From Iris pallida (Eukaryota; Streptophyta; Magnoliopsida; Asparagales; Iridaceae), in NCBI GenBank assembly GCA_029216955.1, contig JANAVB010044018.1, positions 1,465,121 through 1,529,120 of the forward strand: a DNA stretch of 64,000 bases, given 5' to 3'. The position numbers and the translations under genes are program-made. This document shows positions 46,573-59,799 of this stretch, one piece after another; positions within the stretch are counted from its first letter, which is position 1; the number at the start of each line of letters is the position of its first letter. The notes below the pieces were generated by a model, which did not search any database, was not told the DNA's origin, and worked only from the letters and a program-made list of their open reading frames with translations.

Positions 46573-48953
46573 TGTCACACCTCGACCTGGGAAATCGTTC
46601 GTCCTCGCATCAATTTCACCGAATCATTCGTCCTCGTTGGGACGTAATGCTGTACGAGTTTGGAGTTGCGCTCGTACAAGGCAAGATGACAAGTTCTCAA
46701 ATGGTTATCTTTGATTTGATATTTAGAAGTAGAAGAAAACAGAGTCACAATTAAGTTTTACAGAGTATATGAAACAATTCTCTTTATTCGATAAGAAGCA
46801 CAACATTACAAAGGCTTTCATAACCCAAATGAATCATGCAAGATTGGCTTACAACACTCAGGATCTCTCTTGCCCATAAAGGATTTCACTGTACCATACG
46901 TCATGTCTTATATATCGTGGCCACATCATCAGTTGTAAGTTCGAGCGACAATACGGTCGTATGCCTTAAAATGCTACGATATTCCATGCCTCATCGTATT
47001 TAAGTGAAGCTCCATCGCAAGCAATCAATTCCTTGCATCCTACAAGCAATCTGGTGGGGGATCAGTACTAATCCTCTCACGTACTGATATTGACCAACTT
47101 TACTAAACTGACATTAAGTAATGTATTGATTCATGCCGCATACAAGCAAGTGATCTTTCTATCTTTGCCTTAGGATCGGTTTCTTAGCATATTTTGATTC
47201 GCATAAGCAAGCAGGCAACCAATATCAATCTCGTGTTGTTTTGTGACTTCTTACCAACATCGACACACTCACCCTTGCCCGACGCAAAATGAATATGCCT
47301 ACCATCTTTCCTTGTCATGTTATAAGTGATATTATGCAGGATCTCTGTGTACATGCCCTTTCAGCCTACCGTTCTTTAACTATATGAAGGTCGTTGGCAT
47401 ATCCGTGCCAGAATGGACTAACTTATTTCTCTTTCCAAATTGGATAACCCGTCGTCCTCCCCATACGGGTTGCTAGCATCCAAGTATCCGAAGTATGCCA
47501 AACATAACGTCAATTGTGGCTTATTACATCAGTAGCAGATCACAATTTATACCCAAAAGAAGTGCAGTAATAATGATTATACATCCCTCCTAGGCCGAAC
47601 GGTCCCGATGCCCCGGCCAATAACTCGTTCGAGGGAATTCGCTACACACCCGTGTACGGGCAATATCTCAAGTCCATTCGACCATGCAACGCATCTTACT
47701 CAAACAACCAAACATAGCCTTGAGTCTGAAACTCAGTCGCATCATCTCGTATTTCTCTTCTTTTTATTGTTCTTAATCTTTCTTTCTTTTTCTATGTTCT
47801 CAATCTTTCTTTCTATGTTCTCACATTCTTTGTACGATTTCATTCTTTGTTTCAATGTTCTATGGCACCATGCCCCAATTCAATGTTCGTCAAACGAATG
47901 ACCTGAAGGTGCCAAATATTCCGAGGCATTATGCCATATTCGACAGTTCCGTCACATTCATGCCACAACCGTTCTCTTCGTAACGAAGAGATCTTTTACG
48001 ATTCTAGTGCACGTGCGCATGCTTTGACACAATTGTTCTCTATTCTTCGAGTCGTGCATGCGATGCATGCCTCGATACTTTAATTTCATATTCTATGCCT
48101 TAGTGTCCAATGTTTATGGCTCGTGCACTAGGGCACTCGCCACCATAGTCTTTCAATGTCCTAGCTTTCTAACTCGTGCGCGGGGGCACAAAATGATTCG
48201 TGCACTAAGGCACTTACCGATACATTTATTCCATGTTTTTATGGCTTGTACACTGAGGTGCTCGCCGTTACGGTGTTTCGATGTTCAAGCGACTCGTGCA
48301 TTTGATGGATATTTTATTTCAATTGTTCTATCTAGTATTAGACCCGCACTACGATATCTCTCAATCGAGCCATGTCCGTGGTCTCGATAGGTTAACTTGG
48401 CATACAATGGTACATTTTACTTAGGCATGACGGAATAGAAAAAGGGTCAAAGTCCTCCCATATTAAGCCGACACGCCTTGTCGTTTTGCCGAGCCGATGT
48501 GGCTCGATTTTATAACTTTTTTGGCACAACCAACTCTTCTGACTTAGCCATTCGAGCACTTCGTGTTGCATTGAACTACTCGACTGATTCGACCTAGCGT
48601 GCCTTTGCCTCAGTCCGTTGCGAGATGATGTTTTGGTTTTGCAGACTCTGTTGCAAACGAGACAAAATGTTGACCTCTTATATTTCAGCGTAAATGCATA
48701 GCTTGCACACGAAACCAACTAGAACCAATATTCATTCGAATCAGACTTGTGTATTGCATCAATTCGATTTCTTAGAATCTTCGAACCGACTCATTGCTTA
48801 CTCTCGGGCCAACTTAACACTTGCATCGATTTTACTTGATGCATTCCTCAGATCAACGTAACTCTTTGTATCAATTCGTATTGATACATATTTTGGGTCA
48901 ACGCAACTCTTTTGGTTAACGTCTCATCGTAATGCACCGTGCGGAGGGGGACA
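46573..48953 (-). repeat. 5' LTR of element F
   Basis: TGTCACACCTCGACC to GGAGGGGGACA on plus; pairs with 38303-40722. The copies differ by many point changes and short indels, including a roughly 40-base gap near 47200, so F is older than C. Confidence 0.87.
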
Positions 48954-49157
48954 AGGTAGGCTAGTACCAAGTTGGTATTCTAGGTTATTTAGTACATATG
49001 ATAGGTATAATTATGAGTTGATATCTATTACCAGGAGTGCCTAAAGAGTACAAGTATTCAAGTGTATCAATATTAAGATGACTGACATATGCTAGATATA
49101 ACATGTCAGACTAGTATCAGTTAGTGTTATTATGGACAATAATATCAGTTAGGAGTA
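48954..49157 (+). other. Element E internal DNA, island 3 (non-coding)
   Basis: Short AT-rich island between F and G. No features seen. Ends in TCAAT (49158-49162), the left target-site duplication of G. Confidence 0.5.
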
Positions 49158-50021
49158 TCAATTGTAAAACCCCTAAATTTCTACTATATATATTTTTTTG
49201 TTATTAAATTTGGTACTGATTAATTTTTTTTAATTTGTATTGTACGTCGCGTAGTTGCATTGTACGTCGTGCGCAAAATTTTGTTTTTCGTAATTGTTCG
49301 ACGAGTGCGAATATGTGTGAGCGTACATATTTTAGAAAAATATTTTATTTTATTTTTATAGTTTTAAATAATAGATATAATAATTAGTTTTTGCTATCAT
49401 TTCCAAACTTGATATTTTTACGTCATTTCTAAAAGTTATTAATAATAAATAATATTTTTGGTATACTAGAAAAGCATAATTATGTAAAGAATATTTGTGC
49501 ATACATATATCTCATAAATATTTGTTAGTTATTTTAAATAAAAATGCAATTTTCAAAATTATTATTATTGATATTTTTGGAAAATATATTTCGAAGTAAG
49601 TGTAGCCATTTAAATCTTAATTTAAATTTATGAACTTATTTAAATAGTTAAATATTTAAAATTTGATTTATCCCATTGATTTTAAACTAAGAGAATTTAA
49701 TTTGATTTAAATTAGATATGGATTTGGATTTGGATTTGATTGCTTTTAAATTAAATTAGGAAATATCTAAATTGGGATTTAAGGGATCATAATTCTTATC
49801 CAATTGGGAATTTTCACATCCTATAAATAGGCAGGTACTCCTCCAACTTTTTTTTATTAATTCTTCCACAATTTCCACAACCCAAAGATCCGTGCATCGT
49901 GTCCGTGTTCCACCATCCACAATCTTATTCCATTTTTACATATACATTTATCTTTCTCGTGTCGACAAACCCGACACAATACAAATCCCCAATTTTCTAA
50001 TATCCAAATCCCTAGTTCCTA

Positions 50022-50055
50022 AACCCTAACCCTAACCCTAACCCTAATCCCTAAT
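50022..50055. repeat. Telomere-like (CCCTAA)n in element G 5' LTR
   Basis: Four consecutive CCCTAA units after AAACCCTAA, then AT CCCTAA. The plant telomere unit is CCCTAAA, so only the first unit fits. The 3' LTR has the same array with one unit fewer (55395-55422). It lies about 190 bases downstream of the TATA box, in the presumed transcript leader. Confidence 0.8.
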
Positions 50056-51060
50056 TTCACTGTGTCACTGTGTCCCGACAACCACCTTCTCCCTATGCTC
50101 CGCTTGACCACAGCCCACCGAAATCCCGCACCACCAACGCCGCCATCCCCACAAACCCAGCCTCTTCGTCCGCTGAACACAGCCTCGCCATGGCCGTCCC
50201 TGGCCGTCATCCACGACCACCACAGACGCCAGCCAAATCAATCGCCAAACACCAACACCACCACCGTTTTCCTCTCCGGCTACCGGAGTACAGCCACAAG
50301 CCCGACATCACCCACACAACCCCCACCTCGTCACCACCGCCAACCCGGCCATTGCCGGCCGGCCGCACCTAAAAAAAACTAAAACAAAAGAAGAAGACCA
50401 AAGCCCTTACCTCTTTCCGACCGCGTCACCCCCGAGCTCCGCCTAGGCGCGGCAGCTCCGGCCTGGAGTCCACGCCCCTCCGCGTGCATCCGCCGCGTCG
50501 GCCTCCGCGACCGGAGCACCGCGCCCGGTGTCCTCGCCATCCCGGTAAGCTCGCCTCCGCCCAGCACCCGCGAAGCAGCGCTCCCTCCGCCAGTAGCCGC
50601 CGTCCCGCCACTCTCACGAACAACGCCACCGCCTCTCCCCATTAAAACCCTCTCCTCAGCACCCGCCGACTTCCTTTGCCCCACCGCACGACCCGACCTC
50701 CGCCCATCCTTGAACCACCTCCGCCCCGATCTGCCGCCAGGGTTACCAACCTCCGGGTTGAAGCCTGTGTCGACATCGACGGTCGAGCGCCTCCCTCTCA
50801 AACTCTCCTCCTCAGCCGGGTGCCTCCACCTGGCCCCACGACCGTCGCCGACTCCATCCACCCACCTCGCCAGCACCATCCGTCGAACCTTCACCCTGGC
50901 TAAGAAAACCCTCTGCCGAAGTCTCAGCCTCCCGACCCTCTCCGGCAGCTCCACCTAACGCCCCTCACCCGAACTTCGCCGGCGCCTCCACACCCGCCGC
51001 GCCGAAGCCATCGCCCCTGCTTCCTCTCTCTCTCTCCCGCCTCCTCACTCGTTACTCTCA
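50056..51060. other. GC-rich segment inside element G LTR
   Basis: About 1 kb of C/G-rich sequence, sharply different from the AT-rich LTR around it, present in both LTRs (also about 55423-56440). Frames on both strands read as Pro/Ala/Arg-rich peptides (for example 50062-50382 plus, 50379-50954 minus) with no domain. It could be captured genic DNA or a leader that evolved within the LTR. I do not call a gene. Confidence 0.6.
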
Positions 51061-51427
51061 ATCCTCTTTTCCTCTTTTTCCTAATGTGGAACCGCTGCTT
51101 TTGTGGGTTTTATATATTTTTTTGATGTTTTTTTTTGTTTTGCTTTTGTGTTTTTGTTGTTTAGCTGTTTTTTATTTGTTCATCTACTTTTAGTGTATTA
51201 TTATTATTAAATTTTTATTTTACTTGAGATCTGTGCTTTTGAGTATGAGTGTTTTGTTTTTTTTCCATTTTTATGAGAACAGATATATATTTCTTTAGTT
51301 TTTTATATTATTATTATTATTAGGATTATTAATAATAATATTTTTGATTATTATCACTATTGTGTTTTGTATTATTAACATCATAATTAATATTTTATTG
51401 TTATCATTATCATTATTATTATTATTA

Positions 51428-51462
<35 letters not shown>

Positions 51463-53407
51463 GATATTATTATTATTCATACTGTTATCATTTTAAGTAT
51501 AAATAAATGTTTTCAACATTGTGTTAGAAGTCCTAATTGTATTTGCTATATTATTTATGGCATTTAAGAGTATAGCTTATTAATAAAATTTTATTTTACA
51601 AAATATGGTTCTTAAACTTAAATAAATTTTGTTTATATTATTTTGCTTAAATTGTTTTTTGATTTATAAGCTATAGGTTTTAGGCTAAAATATTATTTGA
51701 CAGTTTTGCCTTAAAACGACTTTTGATTTTTGGATATTTATTTGAAAATATATTTTGACAAATAAATTATATTTCAATATTATAAATAGTTTTCCAAAAA
51801 TCGTATATATATATTATTTATCTAAATTCCTCTGATTATCCTTTTGTCCATGAGTAGCCCTATTACCCCCGTTTTCTCACCAATTCAAGCCTACCTTATG
51901 TTCACCCTAACTAATTTGATCCTTCTAGACCCAATGAAACTGTCCGTGCCACCATCAAAGGTCACCTTGCATAGTTGTTGCACCAAAGTCGCAGTTCGTG
52001 CCACATGGATCATCGCAGCACACCAGGTGCCCTATCAGGCAAGACACCTTGCCATTTGCTGTTTATTTATTTTAGCTCATATTTCATGCATTATTTATTT
52101 TCTTTATGCAAAATAAACTGTGATACATGGCATAACTGTTAGAACTTGCTGTTCATTTATATTTACTGCTGTGTATTATTTTCTTACAAATTAAACCTAG
52201 ATTTAAGGGACCACCTTGTGTGTTGCATTCATTGGCCTTGACACGTTGTACCACGAAGTTGTGTGTCGCATGTAGGACACGAAAGTGCATGATTGGCTGG
52301 CCACCAGTGCGTACAAGCCGTGCGATAGGAATAACCGCTAATAGAGATTGCATGCTAGTTTGACTTAGCGGTTATAGTGGTTTGTGTTATGGATACAACA
52401 CAGTAGGCATTGGACGGGGAGGACAATTCCTTAGCGTATGGGCTTCGATGCACTTCTCTTGTGACCCGGACTCTCTGCTGGAGATACGGGGTTGATGACC
52501 CATGATTACTGACGGCCACTGACGATTCTGCGGAACGTCATGCTCTTACTGATAGGGCCTCTGGTGCCCAAGGGGGGCTATGCCGATCCTATTTAGCCAG
52601 GGTCCATGCGCAGGAAGGGTTGTTCTTAACTACATATCACTTAGAACGGTTGGCTACCTTTATCCGTTAGGTACGAGTACTTTTGGTTTGGGTACTTGTA
52701 TCTGACCGTGGCTTAGAACAATAACTTGTCGCGGATTAGTTTGTCACATCTTGTCCTTGTTTGGTTGTAGGTGTGACTTACTACTTCGATGAGAAGGTAT
52801 TGAACCTTGTTGGGGTTCGGATACCATATTGGATTATTAGCATGGAAAGATACGTCACCGTGAATTAGTTTACCATCTCCTGTCCTTGTTTGGTTGGGAG
52901 GATGGTACGCTCGTTCAGTAGGTGCGTATTGGACCATGTTATAAATTCAATTGACTTATTTATTTGAGCAATATTTATTCAGTTTATATGGAATGATATT
53001 ATGTGTCTTGTTACGTTCCTCTGAGGACCTGGTTATCTCTCCAGGTGTGTGCTCTTGTCTTTCGCAGGTGTTCTAGCTCTAGCAGTGATCTTCGCTATTT
53101 CTTCGAGGATGATTGCATTTGGATCGTCTTCGTTTCGCTCGCCATTCATTTCATTTCTATATACTTTTCCTTATTTGTTGGTAGTGGATTTGTCTCCGCC
53201 CAACATATTGTATCAAGACAAATGCATTCTCATTATATGATATCTTTTATTCATTTATTCTGTGTGGATGAGATTAGTTATGGTTCTACTGCATTTTACA
53301 GCTTATGTATTTATACGAGGCTTCCATATATTGGAGTTTACTTCGTATGAATACAGCTGGCATGTCTACGTTCCTAGTCCTACATATTTTGGGACTGGGG
53401 CGTTACA

Positions 53408-54545
53408 TTTATTTGTGGTGGCCTATGCAGGTCAGATAAATTGTTTGGTTACTTTACCTTACCAAGCAAGCCTGCGAATAGGATTAGAAGTCTAGGATCT
53501 CATCCACATACTTGACCACTTTCTTCAATCTATCGTTTGACTCATCGATTACATCTTGCTTGATTCCTTCCATCATTATCCTTATATTCCCTTCGTGCTT
53601 GCTAGAGATTGACCCTATTAGTTAGCTGTCCCAAACACCATTAGTTTAATTCGTTTAAGTTGGGTAGAATGCCTTATGACCTAGCAACCCCTTTGTCCTT
53701 GCGACCTATCTTAACAAGTCTACTTAGATTCTAGAATTTAGATGACCTTAACCCATCTAGTCAACCAAGGACTTGGACAAGAAGACTATAGGACGACTGT
53801 ATAGAGACCAACACAGGATATGACTTAGAATCATTCTTCTTTCTTTCAATCTTAATCTCTCGTGCCTATGTTTTTACCATCTTGACTAATAATGCTATTG
53901 TAGCCTAGTTTTTGCAAGCTTATTCTTTTATCAAGCTTGTTTCAAGACATATGTATTTGGGCATGTCCACTCACATATGGTCTAATCAGAACCGGTGCAT
54001 GATGGTCTGATCAACCAAGTGCACTTTGGTTCGCTTTTGGCTATTATTCTACGTGGATGGGACATAACTAAACTAGTCTTTTAGAGTCCCACCTACGACT
54101 GCCTTGGCAACTCCTTTTGAAATTATTCAATCATCTTTGAATCACGTATTCGTATTCGATAACGCCTCCTTCGAACTCTATATTGTTTCGCCCTCACCTA
54201 TTTTAGGAGGACGAAAGTGTCATACTAGAACTCCCTCTAACCTTCCCATCGGCTATGACCATTTCCACTCAATGTTGCTATATCTTCATCCCAAACTACT
54301 CGGCCCTATCAAGACCCTCTAATCGCTTAATTAAAGCGAATCTATTTCGTTCTCTTAATCGTGACCCTCACTCATTACCCGTGACCATACCGTATTGTTT
54401 TTCTATGATCTAGATCGCGATTTCTTACGACATGATTTTGTGAAAACATTGTCATCGTTGGATCTCCATTGATACCCCCTTGTGTCCTATCACCCCCATA
54501 CGAATTCTTAATTTCGAGGACGAAATTCTTTTAAGTTGGGTAGGA
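53408..54545 (+). other. Element G core, non-coding
   Basis: Begins with a stretch (53412-53435) nearly identical to 6334-6357 after the E LTR. No gag or pol. A second copy of a GTTTAAGTTGGGTAGAATG tract at about 53655-53673 resembles the one before the 3' LTR. One weak open stretch at 54104-54322 has no recognisable domain. Confidence 0.7.
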
Positions 54546-57500
54546 TGTAAAACCCCTAAATTTTTACTATATTTTTTTTGTTATTAAATTTGGTACTGAT
54601 TAATTTTTTTTAATTTGTATTGTACGTCGCGTAGTTGTATTGTACGTCGTGCGCGAAATTTTGTTTTTCGTAATTGCTCGACGAGTGCGAATATGTGTGA
54701 GCGTATATATTTTAGAAAAATATTTTATTCTATTTTTATAGTTTCAAATAATAGATATAATAATTAGTTTTTGCTATCATTTCCAAACTTGATATTTTTA
54801 CGTCATTTCTAAAAGTTATTAATAATAAATAATATTTTTGGTATACTAGAAAAGCATAATTATGTAAAGAATATTTGTGCATACATATATCTCGTAAATA
54901 TTTGTTAGTTATTTTAAATAAAAATACAATTTTCGAAATTATTTTTATTAATATTTTTGGAAAATATATTTCGAAGTGAGTGTAGCCATTTAAATCTTAA
55001 TTTAAATTTATGAATTTATTTAAATAGTTAAATATTTAAAATTTGATTTATCCCATTGATTTTAAACTAAAAGAATTTAATTTGATTTAAATTAGATATG
55101 GATTTGGATTTGATTGCTTTTAAATTAAATTAGGAAATATCTAAATTGGGTTTTAAGGGATCCTAATTCTTATCCAATTGGGAATTCCCACATCCTATAA
55201 ATAGGCAGGTACTGCTCCAACTTTTTTTTATTAATTCTTCCACAATTTCCACAAACCAAAGATTCGTGCATCGTGTCCGTGTTCCACCATCCACAATCTT
55301 ATTCCATTTTTACATATACATTTATCTTTATCGTGTCGACAAACCCGACACAATACAAATCCCCAATTTTCTAATATCCAAATCCCTAGTTCCTAAACCC
55401 TAACCCTAACCCTAATCCCTAATTTCACTGTGTCACCGTGTCCCGACAACCACCTTCTTCCTATGCTCCGCTTGACCACAGCCCACCGAAATCCCGCAAC
55501 ACCAACGCTGTCATCCCCACAAACCCAGCCTCTTCGTCCGCTGAACCCAGCCTCGCCATGGCCGTTCCTGGCCGTCATCTACGGCCACCACAGACGACAG
55601 CCAAATCAACCGCCAAACACCAACACCACCATCGTTTTCCTCTCCGACCACCAGAGTACAGCCACAAGCCCGACATCACCCACACAACCCCCACCTCGTC
55701 ACCACCGCCACCCCGGCCATCGCCGGCCGGCCGTACCTAAAAAAACCAAAACAAAAGAAGAAGACCAAAACCCTTACCTCTTCCCGACCGCGTCACCCCC
55801 GAGCTCCGCCTAGGCGCGGCAGCTCTGGCCTGGAGTCCACGCCCCTCCGCATGCATCCGTCGCGCCGGCCTCCGCGACCGGAGCACCGCGCCCGGTCTCC
55901 CCGCCATCCCGGCGAGCTCGCCTCCGTCCAGCGCCCGCGAAGCAGCGCTCCCTCCGCCCGTAGCCGCCGTCCCGCCACTCTCACGAACAACGCCACCGCC
56001 TCTCCCCCTCAAAACCCTCTCCTCAGCACCCGCCGACTTCCTTTCCTCCACCGCGTGACCCGACCTCCGTCCATCCTTGAACCACCTCCGCCCCGATCTG
56101 CCGCCAGGGTTACCAACCTCCGGGTTGAAGCCTGTGTCGACATCGACGGCCGAGCGCCTCCCTCTCGAACTCACCTCCTCAGTCGGGCGCCTCCACCTGG
56201 CCCCACGACCGTCGCCGGCTCCATCCACCCCCCTCGCCAGCACCACCCGCCGAACCTTCACCCTGGCTAAGAAAACCCTCCGCCGAAGTCTCAGCCTCCC
56301 TACCCTCTCTGGCAGCTCCGCCTAACGCCCCTTACCCGAACTTCGCCGGCGCCTCCACACCCGCCGCGCCGAAGCCACCGCCCCCTGCTTCCTCTCTCTC
56401 TCTCTCTCTCCCGCCTCCTCTCTCGTTACTCTCAATCCTCTCTCCCTCTTTTTCCTAATGTGGAACAACAGCTTTTGTGGGTCTTATATATATATTTTTT
56501 TGATGTTTTTTTTGTTTTGCTTTTGTGTTTTTGTTGTTTAGCTGTTTGTTATTTGTTCCTCTTCTTTTAGTGTATTATTATTATTAAATTTTAATTTTAC
56601 TTGAGTTCTGTGCTTTTGAGTATGAGTGTTTTTTTTCCATTTTTATGAGAACAGATATTTCTTTAGTTCTTTATATTATTATTATTATTAGGATTATTAA
56701 TATTAATATTTTTGATTATTATCACTATTGTGTTTTGTATTATTAACATCATAATTAATATTTTATTGTTATTATTATCATTATTATTATTATTATTATT
56801 GATATTATTATTATTCATACTGTTATCATTTTAAGTAGAAATAAATGTTTTCAATATTGTGTTAGAAGTCCTAATTGTATTTGCTATATTATTTACGGCA
56901 TTTAAGAGTATAGCTTATTAATAAAATTTTATTTTACAAAATATGGTTCTTAAACTTAAATAAATTTTTTTTATATTATTTTGTTTTGCTTAAATTTTTT
57001 TTTGATTTATAAGCTATAGGTTTTAGGCTAAAATATTATTTGACAGTTTTGCCTTAAAACGACTTTTGATTTTTGGATATTTATTTGAAAACATATTTTG
57101 ACAAATAAATTATATTTCAATATTATAAATAGTTTTCCAAAAATCGTATATATATATTATTTATCTAAATTCCTCTGATTATCCTTTTGTCCATGACTAG
57201 CCCTATTACCCCCGTTTCCCCACCAATTCAAGCCTACCTTATGTCCACCCTAACTAATTTGATCCTTCTGGACCCAATAAAACTGTCCGTGCCACCATCA
57301 AAGGTCACCTTGCATAGTTGTTGCACCAAAGTCGCAGTTCGTGCCACATGGATCATCGCAGCACACCAGTGCCCTATCAGGCAAGACACCTTGCCATTTG
57401 TTGTTTATTTATTTTAGCTCATATTTCATGCATTATTTATTTTCTTTATGCAAAATAAACTGTGATACATGGCATAACTGTTAGAACTTGCTGTTCATTT

Positions 57501-58750
57501 ATATTTACTGCTGTGTATTATTTTCTTACAAATTAAACCTAGATTTAAGGGACCACCTTGTGTGTTGCATTCATTGGCCTTGACACATTGTACCACGAAG
57601 TTATGTGTCGCATGTAGGACACGGAAGTGCGTGATTGGCTGGCCACCAGTGCGTACAAGCCGTGCGATAGCAATAACCGCTAATAAATATTGCATGCTAG
57701 TTTGACTTAGCGGTTATAGTGGTTTGTATTGTGGATACAACACAGTAGGCATTGGACGGGGAGGACAATTCCTTAGCGTATGGGCTTCGATGCATTTCCC
57801 TTGTGACCCGAACTCTCCGCTGGAGATACGGGGTTGATGACCCATGGTTACTGACGGCCACTGACGATTCTGCGGAACATCATACTCTTACTGATGGGGC
57901 CTCCGGTGCCCAAGGGGGGACTATGCCGATCCTATTTAGCCAGGGTCCATGCACAGGAAGGGTTGTTCTTAACTACATATCACTTAGAACGGTAGGCTAC
58001 CTTTATCCGTTAGGTACGAGTACTTTTGGTTTGGGTACTTGTATCTGACCGTGGCTTGGAACAATAATTTATCGTGGATTAGTTTGTCACATCTTGTCCT
58101 TGTTTGGTTGTAGGTGTGACTTACTACTTCGATGAGAAGGTATTGAACCTTGTTGGGGTCCGGATACCATATTGGATTATTAGCATGGAAAGATACGTCA
58201 CCGTGAATTAGTTTACCATCTCCTGTCCTTGTTTGGTTGGGAGGATGGTACACTCGTTCAGTAGATGCGTATTGGACCATGTTATAAATTCAATTGACTT
58301 ATTTATTTGAGCAATATTTATTCAGTTTATATGGCATGATATTATGTGTCTTGTTACGTCACTCTGAGGACCTGGTTATCTCTCCAGGTGTGTGCTCTTG
58401 TCTTTCGCAGGTGTTCTAGCTCTAGTCGTGATCTTCGTTATTTCTTCGAGGATGATTGCATTTGGATCGTCTTCGTTTCGCTCGCCACTTATTTCATTTC
58501 TATGTACTTTTCCTTATTTGTTGGTAGTGGATTTGTCTCCGCCCAACATATTGTATCAAGACAAATTTATTCTCATTATATGATATCTTTTATTCATTTA
58601 TTCTGTGTGGATGAGATTAGTTATGGTTCTACTGTATTTTACAGCTTATGTATTTATACGAGGCTTCCATATGTTGGAGTATACTTCGTATGAATACAGC
58701 TGGCATGTCTACGTTCCTAGTCCTACGTATTTTGGGACTGGAGTGTTACA
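54546..58750 (+). repeat. 3' LTR of element G
   Basis: TGTAAAACCCC to GGAGTGTTACA; TATA at 55196-55204; telomere-like array at 55395-55422; GC-rich segment; shorter (ATT)n at about 56765-56818. Nearly collinear with the 5' LTR; most length difference is in the microsatellites. Confidence 0.92.
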
Positions 58751-58755
58751 TCAAT

Positions 58756-59799
58756 GTAAAGTTGAGGTAAGGTATATAAGAGAGTATCAGTGAGAGTAGG
58801 AGTACAAGTATTCAAGGCAGTAAGAGAGGAGAGTTAACTTATATGGGAATAAATTTCAACGAGTGTGGAGGCATTTACAAGTGTATTAGAGTGGGTTAAT
58901 TATGAATTAGTGAGTTGCATGATGGGTATAATGGTACACATGTAATAACAGTGTCAAGTGCATAATGTCTTGGAGGGTATAAAGTATTATATATGGTTAT
59001 ATTGCCAAGATATAGGTAACATAGTGGTTAGTGTAATAGATATATGAGAGATCCTTAAAAACCTTAGAAGGGGAGTATCCTGTGAGTGTCATGTATATAA
59101 GTTAGTTCCATGTGATAGATAGTGTCAGGAATTTGGGTAGGTATCCTATAGATAGTAACTTAAATATTTTAGTATAGCATCCTTTGTGGTACGTACCAGT
59201 AAGTTATGTATGTATATGGCTTAGAACCATAGTATATCATTAGTATTAGAAATGGTAGCACTTGGTATTAAGTATTTTAGCTAGATTGATGTTAGTGAAT
59301 AACTGGAGTGAATATCATAAATATGTAAGAAGTTTATCTAGGCCACCTGTGGCACCGCAAATTCTCCCACACCAGCATAGGAAGACACCCCAACAGGGCA
59401 GGGCTTTTTTGATGACAGTCGAGGAGGCCCATGCTACTGGTGATGGGTTAGCATGTTTTGTTTTGCTTTGTTCTGTTCTTTTCTTTCTTTTTTCATCCAT
59501 AGTTTTGTCTGCTTCTTTAGAACTTTATAGATTTCCTTTGTGCCGTAGTATAGTGAGTGTAGTTAGTAGTAACACCTGGTTGAGACTATAATATCATGAC
59601 AAGCAATGCCATAACCATGCATATTGTTTCCATTTATAAAATTGTATATTATATGATTTTAAATAGGACTTTCATAGACCATGATTGTTAGGGTTTGACC
59701 ATAGCGAAGATTATGATGTATAGGTTATGACTGGTCAAGGGAGAGGAGTGAGGTGTTAAATTTCAAGGCTAAATTTTTTTTTCTAAGGGGTGGTAGGAT
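58756..59799 (+). other. Element E internal DNA, island 4, with a gag remnant
   Basis: Mostly AT-rich and non-coding. At about 59262-59460 a short open stretch contains LSRPPVAPQILPHQHRKTP and QQGRAFLMTVEEAHATGDG. This resembles the C-terminal part of Ty3/Gypsy gag, where such elements have QQGR...(A/F)xLTxxEA before the protease. It jumps directly into the 3' non-coding part (matching 4186-4516), so protease and pol are deleted. The island ends in the purine tract before the right E LTR. Confidence 0.6.

Larger units (their letters stand above)
38303..48953 (-). mobile_element. Element F: non-coding LTR retrotransposon (LARD-like), iMet primer
   Basis: Minus-strand element with LTRs 46573-48953 (5', 2381 bp) and 38303-40722 (3', 2420 bp). 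Next to the 5' LTR is a tRNA-iMet primer site (TGGTATCAGAGC on minus), and next to the 3' LTR a GAGGACGAACC...-type 3' end, as in Tekay/Del-like Ty3/Gypsy elements. The 3.2 kb of internal DNA (excluding solo LTR H) has no gag or pol that I can recognise. No clean target-site duplication: TTAGT before, AGGTA after. Confidence 0.85.
49163..53407 (+). repeat. 5' LTR of element G
   Basis: TGTAAAACCCC to GGGGCGTTACA. Order: AT-rich U3; TATA (TATAAATAG) at 49822-49830; telomere-like repeat at 50022; a 1-kb GC-rich Pro/Ala-codon-like segment; a T-rich part with an (ATT)n run at 51404-51479; then a more complex 3' third. The open stretch of 115 codons at 53003-53350 is also open in the other LTR, but both are LTR copies of one template, so it is not evidence of a gene. 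Confidence 0.92.
49163..58750 (+). mobile_element. Element G: giant-LTR, non-coding retrotransposon
   Basis: Two LTRs of 4245 bp (49163-53407) and 4205 bp (54546-58750) flank only 1138 bp of internal DNA. TCAAT is found at 49158-49162 and 58751-58755. LTRs make up about 88 percent of the element. The 3' side of the core has TTCGAGGACGAAATTC and a GTTGGGTAGGA tract before the second LTR, the typical 3' end of Tekay/Del-like elements, which gives plus orientation. Non-autonomous by content. Confidence 0.93.

Noticed and set aside
50022..50055. Possible chromosome end or interstitial telomere
   Set aside because: Only about four units, inside a defined LTR and present in both LTRs; it is part of element G.
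50062..50954. Several long Pro/Ala/Arg-rich open frames on both strands, repeated at 55430-56270
   Set aside because: They come from a GC-rich block with few stop codons in any frame, lack domains, and overlap each other on opposite strands. Presence in both LTRs reflects LTR duplication, not selection.
51295..51480. Minus-strand open frame made almost only of asparagine
   Set aside because: It is a translation of an (ATT)n microsatellite inside the LTR of element G.
53003..53350. 115-codon open frame conserved at 58346-58693
   Set aside because: The two copies are the two LTRs of one insertion and were identical at insertion. No domain and no start context that I can support.
59262..59591. 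A possible independent small gene
   Set aside because: The first two thirds look like a gag C-terminal scrap and the rest is the 3' non-coding part of element E; treated as a remnant.
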